64,000 nt of DNA from the NCBI GenBank assembly GCA_948567375.1, contig OX419760.1, forward strand, positions 38,936,001 through 39,000,000, given 5' to 3'. A program made the position numbers and the translations under genes. Positions 12,301 to 23,745 of this stretch are shown piece by piece (position 1 is the stretch's first letter; each line of letters starts with the position of its first letter). Below the pieces are notes generated by a model. It did no database searches and had not been told where the DNA came from. It was given only the letters and a program-made list of their open reading frames with translations. The stretch is from Lunularia cruciata. Lineage: Eukaryota > Streptophyta > Marchantiopsida > Lunulariales > Lunulariaceae.

Positions 12301-12768
12301 ATGGTCTTTCGTACTTGCAAACATCTATCAGAACTGTGGTATGAGAGATGGGTCTTTTGTCTTTGTGCTTGGTATGTATTCCAAATTGTTCTCGTCCCAT
12401 CCATCTCATACTCTACGGATGTCTCTCTAAGACTTGGTGTGTCCATCTTAACAGACACTCTTCTGCAAATGTTCTTCTGGTCAGTCATCTCTGGCAAGGA
12501 ACTGCTCCAAAGTATAGCTTTGTACATCACTTGAACGTGTGCCTCAACTATAGCACTCGGAGATAGCTGAACCAGCATTGCCTTCAAGCTTCAGTACACG
12601 GATTCCTAAATTTCTGGCAAAGTTCCTGTCCGGAAACATTTTTCCTTACCATAGGGAGTGTATCACAAATAGTCTCAGTTTTTAAGTGAAATCTTCGTCG
12701 TTAGTCTCTAGCTGTTTCTAATTGAAGTGTTAGGGGTGACATCGACGAAAGTCCTCGAGTGAAGCGTT
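12301..12768. other. Intergenic, no feature recognised
   Basis: Open frames here overlap each other on both strands and carry no domain. The stretch separates the first gene island from the first retrotransposon block. Confidence 0.4.
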
Positions 12769-13284
12769 AGAAATTAGACAGAGAGAGAAGGAGGTCTCGC
12801 AGTTATGTTTTTTCTCACAGAATGAATCAATTAGCTTGCTTGTAGGAAAAACAAAGAGAAATTAGACAGAGAGAAAGAGGTCTTGCTGTTAATGCCTTCT
12901 ATCACATAATGAATGAATCAATTAGCTTGTGTATAGAAATAACAAAGATCGCATAGTTAGATCTCACAAAAGCCAACGGTCAGTACTTAGAGGATTATTG
13001 TCCAATATGAACAGACATCACTGACTAGGACTAATCCTAATCATTAGATGATTACTTAATCATTAGAATCATTAGATGACTACTCTTAATCATTATATGG
13101 TTACTTATAAGACGATTGTTCAATATGAATAGACATCACCAACTAGGACTAATCCTAATCATTAGATGATTACTTATAGGACGATTGTTCAATATGAATG
13201 GACATAACCGACTAGGACTAATTCTAATCTTAGATTAGATGATCTCATTCTGACTGTAAAATAACCAATTGGTATAATCTAACA
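12769..13284 (-). mobile_element. Probable 3' LTR of copia element C2, with internal tandem repeats
   Basis: On the minus strand an LTR-like start TGTTAGATTATACC begins at 13284, directly after the end of the copia RNase H remnant, where a 3' LTR is expected. The left limit is uncertain. Inside are a two-copy repeat of about 90 bp (GAAATTAGACAGAGAG near 12770 and 12858) and about three copies of a unit with CAATATGAA, AGACAT and GACTAGGACTAATCCTAATC between about 13000 and 13220. Confidence 0.5.
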
Positions 13285-13414
13285 TTCACACTCAATTGAG
13301 GATTTTGTATGATCCTATTTATGATGAAGCAATATGGATACGCTTATGATGAAGTCCTTTAGGTAAACCCTTTTGTGAAAACATCAGCATAAATATCTTC
13401 ATTAGCAATAGTTG

Positions 13415-13705
13415 ATGCTTTCTTCTCCATTGAGTAACTGATCTATGATAAATTGATATTGAATATCAATATGCTTGGTAGTGTCATGATTCTTGCTTGT
13501 AAAAGCAATAACAATTCCACTTTTATTATCATAGATGATCCTTGTGCACACATATCTTAAGGAGGTAAATGATTGATATTGATTTCTCCATTGAGCAATT
13601 GATCAGTGATAAAATGATATTGAATATCAATATGTTTGGTCTTGTCATGATTCTTGCTTGTAGAAGCAATAACAATTCCACTCCTATTATCATAAATATT
13701 CTTGT
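13415..13705 (-). repeat. Tandem duplication inside C2 RNase H
   Basis: Two copies of about 150 bp lie side by side, sharing TTGATATTGAATATCAATATG, TCATGATTCTTGCTTGTA and AGCAATAACAATTCCACT. Both encode the C-terminal RNase H stretch of the copia element on the minus strand, so the protein end was duplicated after insertion. Confidence 0.7.
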
Positions 13706-13829
13706 GGTTTTTGGAGGATAACCAATGTTTGAAAGTAGACGTCTTATCCAAATTGCTTCAGTGTTGGCTTTCATTAAAGCAATGTACATAGTTTCACTAA
13801 TGGATAACACAACTTACTTTTGCTTTTGA

Positions 13830-14690
13830 CTTGTTTGCCAAGCAAAAATACCAAGTCTAAGGGCAAGAAACCATCTATGGGATTGTACCTCCTAGAGGAC
13901 TAAGAAGGATTGTGGGATCCTATGTTATGGGGCTTGCGGGATAAGTCTTCTACAAGCTGACTAAGTTCAAGTATGGGAGAAAGAAAGAAGTGTTACAAGA
14001 TATGTCCTCTATGGGCTGTCCAGTTGAAGAAGTATGGGTGTATTCTTCTATGGGTTTTGTACTATAGCAAAAGAGGTAGGTAGTAATTAAGACTTGAGTG
14101 CCCCTCTAACAATAATTAGTGTAATCTAGGCTAGGAACATCAAGGGAGGAGAGCCAATTGGCATTTATGGTACGAGCACCCAAAGGAGGCAACAGCCGAA
14201 GGTAGATAAGTGATTAAGGTAGAAATTTTTTTTTTTTAGGGTTAAAGTAGTTATTTAAGCAGGTTGTTCTTCCTGTTAGAGTGTAATCTTCCAACCAAGA
14301 GTCCATGATAGAGGATTCTTGTGAATGTAGATTCACTTATCTCTTGTAACATTTGTTCGCCTATGAGCTAAGGAAGAGAATAGTATTGGGACTATTGGAA
14401 TAGAGCGTTACTCTTTCCATGAGGTTGTACTATTGATATTTGCATGAGGATCTAAGTATCCAAGCATAGTAAACATACCATTAATCTACCTTAATTTTGT
14501 GGATATTAAGGTGTAAGTGTGATCCAAGTTAAGCCATGTATGTTGCATTATGGATGTATGCTCCTCATATATTCATTGCACTATCTACTTGAGTTGGAAG
14601 TTGTATAAGAGACTTGCTAGGTAAGACTCTATAAAACAAGGGTAAGAATAACCATACCAAGAAGGCTAAAGAGCTCATAGGGATGACAAA
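13830..14690. other. Non-coding insertion of unknown type within C2
   Basis: This segment separates two parts of the C2 RNase H that should be adjacent. It has no recognisable reading frame; it contains a run of T at about 14227-14237. A solo LTR is possible, but no clear terminal pair or target duplication was found. Confidence 0.35.
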
Positions 14691-15784
14691 TGTGAGAGCT
14701 GTCTTTAGGGAAAATTGTCTTTGGGAGATTCTTGTACTTGCGTGGAATTACAAACCGTTATGGGAATTCTGTCTACACCTCCTTCCCGAGCCAAGTGAAT
14801 AGCTGGCCACTCAAGGATTGTATCAACTTTCCCCTTCTCTTGTAGCATCTTGTATCCCCCACTCCAGGATTGGACTATCCTTCCGATGTTACTTTCCCAA
14901 CTTACTCCTCTTGCGAGAAGGAAGCAAAGTCCACCAACAAGCTTACGAGAATCCACATTGTCCCCATAAGTGGAATTAGAAAACCCTTGTAAATGCAATG
15001 GTAAACCTGAACCAGAATACTTGAAGGAAAGATATAAAGTCCCTTGTAGATAGCAAATTTTTTTTTTTACAACTATCCATTGTGTCGATTCATGATTGGA
15101 CAAGTATTGAGCAATAACACTAAATGAATAAGCAATATTAGGTCAGGAATAGATCATTGCACACATTAAACTACCAATAAAACTTTGATGTGGAATTATT
15201 GTCATACAGTCAATTTCAGGTTGAGTAGAGTGTGACTGATCAATGCTTAAAGGAACAAATTAACAACAAGAGTAAAAATAGCTTGACAATTCAATAAGCT
15301 GAATTAATCAAGCTCGTTTTGAATGTAACTAGTTTGATTGATCTTTGTAAACCTTGCTTTCTATCTTGTTGGAGATGCATACCAAGGACATGATAGGCTT
15401 CACCTAACTTTGTCATCTTAAACTCTTGATCAAGTAAATCTTTAACAATTTGGAGTAATGCAAGATTTGAGGTGGCCAAGATGAGATCATTGACATATAA
15501 TGCTAGAACTAGCATTGAAAAGTCTTTGCATAGAATATAGATATTGTTATCAACTATGGAGTTGATAAATCCAATTTCCAACAAAGAAATTGTTCATTCC
15601 ACATTTTTGTTGATTGCTTTAGACTATAAATAGATTCTTTAAGAAAGTAGAAAAGAGGAGGATCAGATACCATCAAACAAACCTTCAAGAAGAGCCATGA
15701 AATCTGTTCATGGAGTTTACCATAAAGAAAAGCAGTCAAAGTGTATTTCCAAGGCAAATGACATGTTTACCTTGGGAGTTGACT

Positions 15785-18430
15785 CAACTTTGATGTTCTG
15801 GTGATTGCCACACTTTGTGAGAGTAAGGATGATGTAGTTCTTGCTTCTAAAGTAGAGGTGGTTGATAGTGGAGCTTACTTGGCTGAGAAGCATGGGATCT
15901 GCTCAAAAACCAATAGTTTATGGCAAGCAATAATAGCTAGGTTGGAGGAGTTACTAATTAGACCTACCTTTGAGCACACTTGTTTACACTTGGAGTTGAA
16001 ACCTTACTAGATAACCAGAGGGGGATTTTCTATTTGGTGGGACCTTTAGAGAAGGCCTATATACCACAAAGGATCTTATTAGACTTTGGTGTGCAACCTC
16101 TTATGTTGGAGAAGGCTATAGTTGTTGGTCTCTAGCTATGAAAGACCAATATGGAGAGGTGTACATTTCATATCTAGATATCTCTAGGGAATGGTTCTAC
16201 ACAATACATCACATGTGAGAGCTTGTTGTCTAGATTCAACCCAATCATCGAATTGATAGCTTTATGGCAAGAGTATAAGCCATTGCGATAGTAGCAGAGT
16301 CACATGCTATGCTAGTTGGTTGAGCCGTGTTATACCCCATGGGTTTCAATATTGACTACTGGGAGGAGATAGCCTCCTATAGACTAGGTTGGGAATCAAG
16401 TGAGGGATAGGTATGTTGCCTACCACAATGCTTTAGTAGTGGGAGTCTTGGCTCACTATAGTCAAGGACCATGGCATCAATTTCAACTTTCAATGGATCC
16501 GTAACTTGGCTTGGTGACTTATTGGAGTGGAATGCCTATGTAGAAGATAATCCAATACCAAAGGAGATAACTCAAATTTTGAGTACAAGTGAGATCATTC
16601 CATCCACCTTGGATGTTCCATTGTGGAGTTTTTGAGGAGGCATTACAGTAGCATGAGGATCAGTTTGTGCAACAAGCTTGGAGTGGAGCCTTTGTACTAC
16701 AAGGAGACCAATGTTGAGGATGTGCATTTGGAGTCTATTACCTTGTCACCTTTGGATACCACAATCATTGCTTGGGAGTATCTAGTAGAGGTAGTATGTC
16801 TATTAGAGTTGTTTGGTGGGATTAGCACTAGACTAGCTATAGTATTAAAAGTAGGTATACAAGTATAAAGGTACTTGTATGTGGGGAGAGATGAGATTGC
16901 TAGATGAGTCTTTCTACATCATGTGGCACACTTGGCCTATTGGTATCCTGAGTTATTACCAATGTCAATAATCAAGGGTTACTAGAAGACCCTACTAGGA
17001 GATATTTCCTTGCTAGGAGCACAAGATTTGGAGAGATATGGTCCTATTCATTTGGTGATTTTTGGATGGCCATGTTAGGTACATACCTGTGCTGGCTAAG
17101 GTCAAGGTCTCCAAGACCTCCATTTTGGTGTGTTTTTGGAGATGTTACGTATTCTATGATATCTCAAGGTTCATCAATCTATTTCTCCTACCTACATTTT
17201 GGAGAACATCCCTTTGATGGGTGATTCTTGTATCTAGGTGGTGGTGAAGACATATTAGGTCCATTCTTGGATGGGACTTGCTGTGTTATTGGATCCAACC
17301 AAAGTGGGATCACATGCTCATTATTTTTGTCTTTGGTGAATGAACCTTGTACCTAGAGAGGTTCTATAATATGCTTATGATGAGATTCAATGACTAGACT
17401 TCCTTATTGTTGATGATATTTGGATATTGAGTGCCAATCTTAAACGGTGGTAGTGGTTCATAGGTCACCTATGGCAATGGTGAACCTTGTTGCACATCCT
17501 AAAGCTACTTTACTCACACTTATGAGTTTCCTAAGCTCCCATGCTTTTTGAGAAGGAGGTCATGGACTTGTTTGAGACTCATAATTATAGCAATGGGAGG
17601 AACCCAATGTTGATGAGAAGGAGTAGATGATGGGTTTTTGTACCAATATTGCCGCTATTATAGTAGTGTTAGAGGCATCCAAGTGTCAAGTGTTAGGTCA
17701 GGCTATGGACCTAAATTTTTTGACTTGGATTGTGACCCTTGGCTTGATAGAGTAGCATAAGATGTGCATGATAGACATCACCAGTCAAACACTTGTGAGC
17801 TTTGTGCCTATCAAGACAATTCATGCACATGTTGGGGGTGATGAAACAAGTGTGTTGGGACACAACCAATGGCTACTAGTGAGAGTGGTCTACTTGGGCC
17901 CATCCAAGTGAATGTGGTCTACTTTGGTTACATCCTTGGCCTACTTGGGATGCAGCTAGAGGATGTATGGAGCTTACAACTAGAGCATATGGAGTTTTCT
18001 ATACTGAGGTTGGGAACTCTAGTGGTTGGAAGCATGGCATTATTGCTCCCAAGCGCCTAGTGTAGTAGCTAATTAGTATGTCTTCCACTCCTATAGCAAT
18101 TATAAAGGATACTTGGGAGCCAAATATTGGACCCAAGCTTATAGGAAAGGAAAGAAGGATAGTTTGGAGGTTCTTGAGGTGCTACACAAGTTGTTTTGCC
18201 TTTAGTATGAAGAATTTGGGTGCTCTAAAAGGACTTGGTATTTGAATTGAGCTTGTTAGTGATACACTAGTTTTTTTAATCTATATAGATATAGTGATAT
18301 AGAGAGAGCCGAAGTAGAGACCTTTTTGAGGTTAGTTTGGTGGAGATTTCACATAGAGAATACGCTTTAGCTACAATGATGTCAGCCAAGAAGGATATGC
18401 ATGGCAACTACATAAATAGGTGAATGTGTG
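15785..18430 (+). pseudogene. Element P: gag/protease region, heavily decayed
   Basis: Short open stretches (15801-16010, 16623-16868, 17869-18060) lie ahead of the P reverse transcriptase and are separated by many stops. They show no zinc knuckle or clear protease motif that I can identify. Assignment to gag-protease rests on position in front of RT and on matching decay, not on a recognised domain. Confidence 0.45.
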
Positions 18431-20204
18431 GAGATAACCATCCTATCAACCAACAAGCTAGGGCTAATTGGTATGCCATGCTTACACAAGAAAAGATCTT
18501 TAATATGATTGGGCATGCAAAGGTCTTCAATAGTTTAGGTCTTCAATAGTTTGGATCTTCAAGTAGGATATCATCAATTGCTGATCAAGGAGGAGGATAA
18601 GTCCAAGAAAACATTTTGGGCTATTGAATCTCATGATATGGATATATTATATTAGTGGAGGTTTGTACCATTTGGGTTAAAGAACATTCCTACCAAGTCC
18701 AAAGGGTCATGGACAAGATCTTGGCAAGGTTGGATTTTACTTGATGCTATATTGATGACATTTTGGTCTAGAGCACTATTATGGAGGAGCATGAGAGACA
18801 TTTGTTAGAGGTATTTGATAGATTGAGATCTCATGGACTCAAATTACATCTTGGGAATTGTAGATTCTTCCACAAGCAAGTTGAGTATTTGGATCACACT
18901 ATCTACCTTGGAGGTGTTTGGTGTTTAGTAGACCAAGGTGGAGGCTATTGCACATATTCCTTGGCCTATGGATGTGAGTAGAGCCCAAGCATTCCTTGGA
19001 TTGGTAAACTTCTATCATTGATATGTTAGAGGATTTTGTGCCATTGCCAAGGCCTTGACAAAACTGACCAATCTTACACAAGAGTGGTGTTGGGGAGAAG
19101 CAAGAGAGGGCTTTTATAGAGCTCAAAGATAGGTTGACATCTGCCCTTATTTTTAGGAGACCGATCAAAAGATAACCATTCTAGGTTCACACTGATTGGA
19201 GTATCTTGGGGGCTTAAAGCAATGCTTACCCAACATGATGATGAGGGGAAGGAGTTTATGGTGGCCTTTGCTAGTTGCTCAAATAATTCCCCGGAGGCAA
19301 AGTATAGTTCATATGAGGGAGAGCGCTTGGCAACAATATGGGCAATAATACATTTCCAATGTTACCTATTTGGTAACCTCTTCACTCTCATCACTGATCA
19401 TCAACCATTGAAGTGGTTGATGAAGTCCAACAAACTTTCTAAGAAGCTTGCAATTGGGCTTTGATTTTATAAGAGTGTGATTTCACAATTATCCATAGAC
19501 CTAGAGTGATGAACCATAATGCAAATGGGTTTGAGTAGAAACCCATGTCCTAGCTAATAGGATCAGATTGGAGCATGTTAGCATGGTGAGACAAATGAGT
19601 AGATGGTTCCAGGTTAGAATGCATCTACCTTTCTATGTATATTTTCTAAGGCTTTGGTAGTATCTCTTTTAGTGCATATAGGAGGAGTTATTGAGATCAT
19701 AGATCCAAAGGTTGGAGATATTGGTACAATTTAGCAAAACATTCATGATGATGTCTTAGTGAGGGATTATCTTTGGATTGGTATTGCGGGTGACACAATT
19801 GGTGCCAAGAAGAGAGACCATATTCTTTAGCAAGTTAGGAGGTTCAAATGGGAGGGAAAACACTTTCTTAATATATTAGAGGATGGTAGAGTGTGAATAG
19901 TACAACTTCCATCTCAAAGACCATAGTTGGTTTGTCATGCTGATGAGGAGCTAGGACATTTTGGAGTAAAGTATACATATAACTTACTCCAAAGTTATTA
20001 TTGGTGGCACATTATGCAAACTGATGTATCATAGTTTATTGCCAGATGTGGGGTTTGTGACCTAGTTAGAACATCATTTAATGCTCCTACTCCACAATAA
20101 CACCCATTACCTATCATGGGATTGGGTTACTATTGGAGTTTAGAATTTGCTAGACATTTATTGTTGACTATGAGACATCATCAATAAGTTTTGGTTATGG
20201 TGGA
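18431..20204 (+). pseudogene. Element P: RT, RNase H and integrase N-terminus
   Basis: RT: VPFG-like block near 18665, then the active site CYIDDILV near 18755 flanked by stops, then HERHLLEVFDRLRSHGLKLH (18787 on) and QVEYLDHTIY. The thumb block QAFLGLVNFYH appears near 18990. RNase H: HTDWSILG near 19190, VAFASCSNNSPEAKYSSYEG (19261-19320) and LITDHQPLKWLMKSNKL (about 19390-19440). Integrase: HADEELGHFG near 19940 and a C-x2-C pair near 20050 form the HHCC zinc site. The first part of the core reaches LVMV at the H1 target site. Several internal stops replace Trp, Arg or Gln codons. Confidence 0.85.
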
Positions 20205-20627
20205 TGTAACAATATGGAATTTAGCCATATAGTTAGTAAGGCTAACAAAATAGAGTATAAGCCCAATGAGCCTAGAATATTCCAAAAGTATCTAAGAAGC
20301 TTCTTGGGAAGCTTCTTGACTAGCTTAACTTGCACCCCAAGTAGGTAGCTTCTAGAAGCTTCCAACTACCTTAGCTTGCACGCCAAGTAGGTAACTTCTA
20401 GAAGGAAGCTTCTTGAGAAGCTTCTTGAGAAGCTTCTTGGTTAACTTGGCTTGCACTCTAAGAAAGCGACTCAAGGAAACTTCTTGTGAAGCTTCTCAAG
20501 AGCCTTGTATGCTACATATAAATACCAAAGCCAAAGCTCATGCTAGACATTTGGAGTTTTCCCACATTTAGTGTCCCAATGTGAGTTTCCATTCTCCTAT
20601 TTTTCTCCTCGGTCTAGGTCTTTTACA
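20205..20627 (+). repeat. 5' LTR of H1
   Basis: TG...CA-bounded repeat, 423 bp, same length as its partner at 30614-31036 and similar to a third family copy at 61610-62023. It contains the GAAnnTTC cluster and a TATA box at 20517-20524 about 110 bp before the end. Confidence 0.92.
20296..20524 (+). promoter_or_regulatory. Cluster of heat-shock-element-like motifs and TATA box in H1 5' LTR
   Basis: GAAGCTTC occurs at 20296-20303, 20308-20315, 20405-20412, 20417-20424, 20429-20436 and 20488-20495; GAAACTTC at 20476-20483. At 20350-20362 the order is TTC-ta-GAA-gc-TTC, a canonical three-box heat-shock element with 2-nt gaps. A TATAAATA at 20517-20524 lies just downstream. Plant heat-shock factors bind alternating nGAAn and nTTCn boxes (established). 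That these drive heat-induced transcription of H elements is inference. Several neighbouring palindromes have a 4-nt gap (TTGA) rather than 2. Confidence 0.7.
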
Positions 20628-20639
20628 TGGTAGCAGAGT
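20628..20639 (+). other. Primer-binding site of H1 (tRNA-Met type)
   Basis: TGGTAGCAGAGT directly follows the LTR end and differs at two positions from the usual plant initiator tRNA-Met site TGGTATCAGAGC. Confidence 0.8.
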
Positions 20640-21199
20640 AGGAATGGGATGGATGGAATTTATGGACCACCAAATCCACTTCCACCAAACCATTGGGATT
20701 TTCATGTCCAAGTACTACCCAAGGATCGTTTCACACAATTCATCACCTCACACTTTGGATAAGATTTTCTGCATATAATCACCATATGTGAAGAACCCTT
20801 GGTGCTTCCGGTTGTAACTTATGAGGAATGGTGGATGTGCTGCTGCTATGTGTTAATAAATTAGATAGATTAGGCATGACATCATAGAGTAAAAACCATG
20901 GCAACAATGCTCAATGTTATCCTTGCTATGTAGCAAAAAATTGACCACCTTACTTGATTGTTGGATGAACAAGATCTTCAACGACAAGAGCACATAGAGA
21001 GAGTACCAGTTTGAGAAGGAGAAGATCAGATCTGATTCCTAAACCCAAGGTATTTGAAGGTAAGAATCTATAGAGTGCATTGGAGAATTTTGTGTTTGAT
21101 TGTAAATGTTATTTTGAAGCTACCAATCTACAAGATGAGTAAAAATAGGGTCTCTTGACTTCTAGCCAATTGGATGGAGTAGCAAAGCTATGGTGGAGA
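20640..21199 (+). pseudogene. H1 gag, 5' part
   Basis: Plus-strand sequence homologous to the start of H2 gag (62040-62600): both contain a LTRLLDEQDLQRQEQ-like coiled block and end at QLDGVAKLW. The reading frame has stops. It is cut at 21200 by the copia insertion and continues at 26385. Confidence 0.8.
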
Positions 21200-21908
21200 T
21201 GTTGAGGATCACTAAAGATTTACTATTCTCTTCTAATAGTTTGCAGCTAGATTTAGCTATATATGTTGAGATTAACCCAATGCATAAAGGGAAAAACATA
21301 TAGGAAAGGAATCCATCTCAAGAGAGAAGGAAAAAAAATAGAAAGAAGTACTTAACAAGCATCGAAAAGTGCACATAAATTAGAGTGATTCAGAGCCATT
21401 TGCTCCTACTTCCATGAGAACACAGATTCTGGATTTTATTCACACTCAATACAAAGTACATAGATCTTTTGGAAGCTCTGCCCGACCAGCTCTTTTCATG
21501 TCCAATCTGCTCTTGCGTTTATCCTGATCCCTCCTCTTGGTTATCTCTTGCTGCTCTGATTAAAATAGATCTCACATAACCAGCCTCATGCAAATCACGT
21601 TCATCACAAAGTTCCACTCACTCCTTTTCCAGTGTACCTATGCTCAACTCACAAAATCAGTCTCTCTCTACTCAACTTGAAAAATCAGCTTCTCTATGCT
21701 CAACTTGTGAAAAAATCCAGCTTCTCTTTGTGCAGGTCGTAGGGTTGCACACACGCTGAAGCCTGGGAGAAGGCACACTCTCAAAGTATCACCCCAACAT
21801 TACATTATCAAACACCTATCCCTAGAAGAAGATCTTATGCTTGATCTGGGCCATAGATCTAAGCATCTCAGATCGGTGAATCGGACGGATCAAGCTCCAC
21901 ATCCTAAC
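21200..21908 (-). repeat. 3' LTR of C1
   Basis: On the minus strand it starts TGTTAGGATGTGG at 21908 right after the purine tract AAGTGGGAGAGT and ends CCTCAACA at 21200. The interval 21390-21908 matches 25798-26379. Confidence 0.85.
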
Positions 21909-22136
21909 AACTCTCCCACTTGAAGACTGATACATCTTGACTATACATCTTTAAAAGAAAAGATAATAAACTTCTAGTGCTTGATCTACATACTCAGTGC
22001 AGCCTTACTATCTAGTTATCATTGGAGGCAAATTGATGCTTTATATAACCTTAACTTCTCATAAGTGACTATCTTTGTCAACATATCAGCAGAGTTCTTG
22101 ACACCTTGAATCTTTTCAAGTGACAAACTACCATCT

Positions 22137-23645
22137 TCAAGTAACCCAAATGAAATGATATCTCAATTGTATGTGTTTAGTTCTAGCATGGAACATTGAA
22201 TTCTTTGCTAAGTGAATGGCACTCTGACTATCTGAAAATAAAACACTACAGTTCTTCTTTCTGCCTAGCTCTTTCAAAGGGTTTTGTAAATAGATCATCT
22301 CCTTACTAGCTTCTGTAATTGCAACATATTCTGCCTCAGTTGTGGACAAAGCAACAACCTTTTGCAACTGTGAGAACCAACTCACTACTATCCCTCCTAT
22401 GGTATAAACATACCTTGTGGTGCTTCTTCTGGTATCAATATCACCTCTTAGGTCTACATCCACAAAACCTTGTAGAGTATGGCTGCCTTTATTGTAACAC
22501 AAACCTATATCGTTGGTACCTTTCAGATATCTCAAAATCCATTTGATAGCCTCCCAATGTTGCCTTCTAGGATTAGCCATGTACCTGCTCACAACTCCCA
22601 CTGCATGTGCAATATCTGGTCTAGTACATGTCATTGCATACATGAGGCTGCCAACAGCTGAAGCATATGGTACCTTTGACATATCCTTCAGCTCTTCATC
22701 ATCCTTGGGCGAGTGTTCTTTTGATGGCTTAAGGTGACTTGCCAAAGGTGTCTTCATAGGACTTGCATCTGTCATGTTGAACCTTTCTACCACCTTTCCA
22801 ATGTAGGTACCTTGAGAGAGCTTCAGTGTTCTAGCCACCCTGTCCCTTTCGATCTTCAGCCCAAGTATCTGCTTTGCTGCACCCATGTCCTTCATTGCAA
22901 ACTCTCTTGATAGTTCTTTCTTCCATCTCTCAACTTCTAGTATGTTAGATCTAGCTATCAACATATCGTCAACATACAAAAGTAAGATGATAAAACTATT
23001 CTCAAGAGACTTGATATAACAACAATGATCATATTGACATCTTGTGGATGTATTAATGATCATGAATTTGTCAATTTTTTTGTACCATAATCTTGGTGCA
23101 TGTTTTAGACCATATAGGCTTTTCTGCAACTTGCATACCAAGCTCTCCTTGCTGGGGATTGCAAAGCCAACAGGTTGTTGCATATAGATATCTTCATCAA
23201 TCTCACCATGTAGAAAAGTAGTAGTGACATCCATCTACTCCAAGTATAAATTTTCTGCTGCCACTATATTGAGAACCACTCTAATTATTGAGTGCTGGAC
23301 CATCGGTGAAAAGATCTTAGTGTTATCAATCCTCTCCTTTTGTTGAAATCCTTTCACAACTAACCTTGCCTTATACTGTCAGCTACCATTGTGTTCCTCT
23401 TTGACCTTGTAGACCCACTTGTTATGTAATGCCTTCTTGCCTTTTGGTAGTAAGCTGAGCTCCCAAGTTTGATTCTTATCCAAGGACCTCATCTCGTCCT
23501 TCATGGCAAGCTCCCACTTCATCAAGTCTTCACTTTGCATGGCTTTTTCATAGCATTCAGGTTCACCTCCATATATCAACAACAAGTAATGTAGAGAGAG
23601 GGAATACCTTGCTAGTGGTCTTGTGATTCTTGTAGATCTCCTCAA
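22137..23645 (-). pseudogene. C1 reverse transcriptase and RNase H
   Basis: The 365-codon frame 23234-22137 is open and runs from the MDVTTTFLHGEIDEDIYMQQ block of copia RT through SLYGLKHAPRLWYKK, the active site LLYVDDMLIA, LKGTNDIGLCY, and the RNase H blocks VALSTTEAEYVAITEASKE and LFSDSQSAIHLAKN to TKHIQLRYHF. The preceding part, 23645-23379, carries WELAMKDEMRSLDKNQTWEL and LHNKWVYKVK and is separated by stops. Length and block order match copia RT/RNase H. This is one of the best preserved coding stretches in the window. Confidence 0.92.
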
Positions 23646-23745
23646 CTATGGTGCATATGGTTGAGGTTATGGCAGAGTAGTTTCTGAGCTTTCAGAGTTT
23701 CCCTAAACCCGTATGATAACATCATCTTCTGTTATCTCCTACAGC

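Larger units (their letters stand above)
13285..15784 (-). pseudogene. Copia (Ty1) element C2: reverse transcriptase and RNase H remains
   Basis: Minus-strand fragments occur in the copia order. RT begins near 15757 (SLKQSTKMWNEQ, a decayed form of the usual SLYGLKQ block) and continues at 15584-15291 with ALYVNDLILA, the YVDD site changed to YVND, then GEAYHVLGMHL. RNase H follows at 15103-14705 (LQGTLYLSFKYSGSGL) and 13810-13530 (MLSISETMYIAL, a decayed STEAEY block, then DKTKHIDIQYHF). Many stops and frameshifts are present. Gag, protease and integrase are absent: at about 15785 the sequence switches to gypsy element P. About 0.9-1.1 kb of unrelated DNA interrupts RNase H. Confidence 0.8.

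Noticed and set aside
12985-13225. CRISPR-like array of regularly spaced repeats
   Set aside because: Only about three imperfect copies with no constant repeat/variable spacer structure, in a plant LTR.
20281-20500. HindIII-site satellite instead of promoter elements (AAGCTT in every palindrome)
   Set aside because: The palindromes lie once per LTR upstream of the TATA box, are interspersed with unique LTR sequence and are not a long tandem array.
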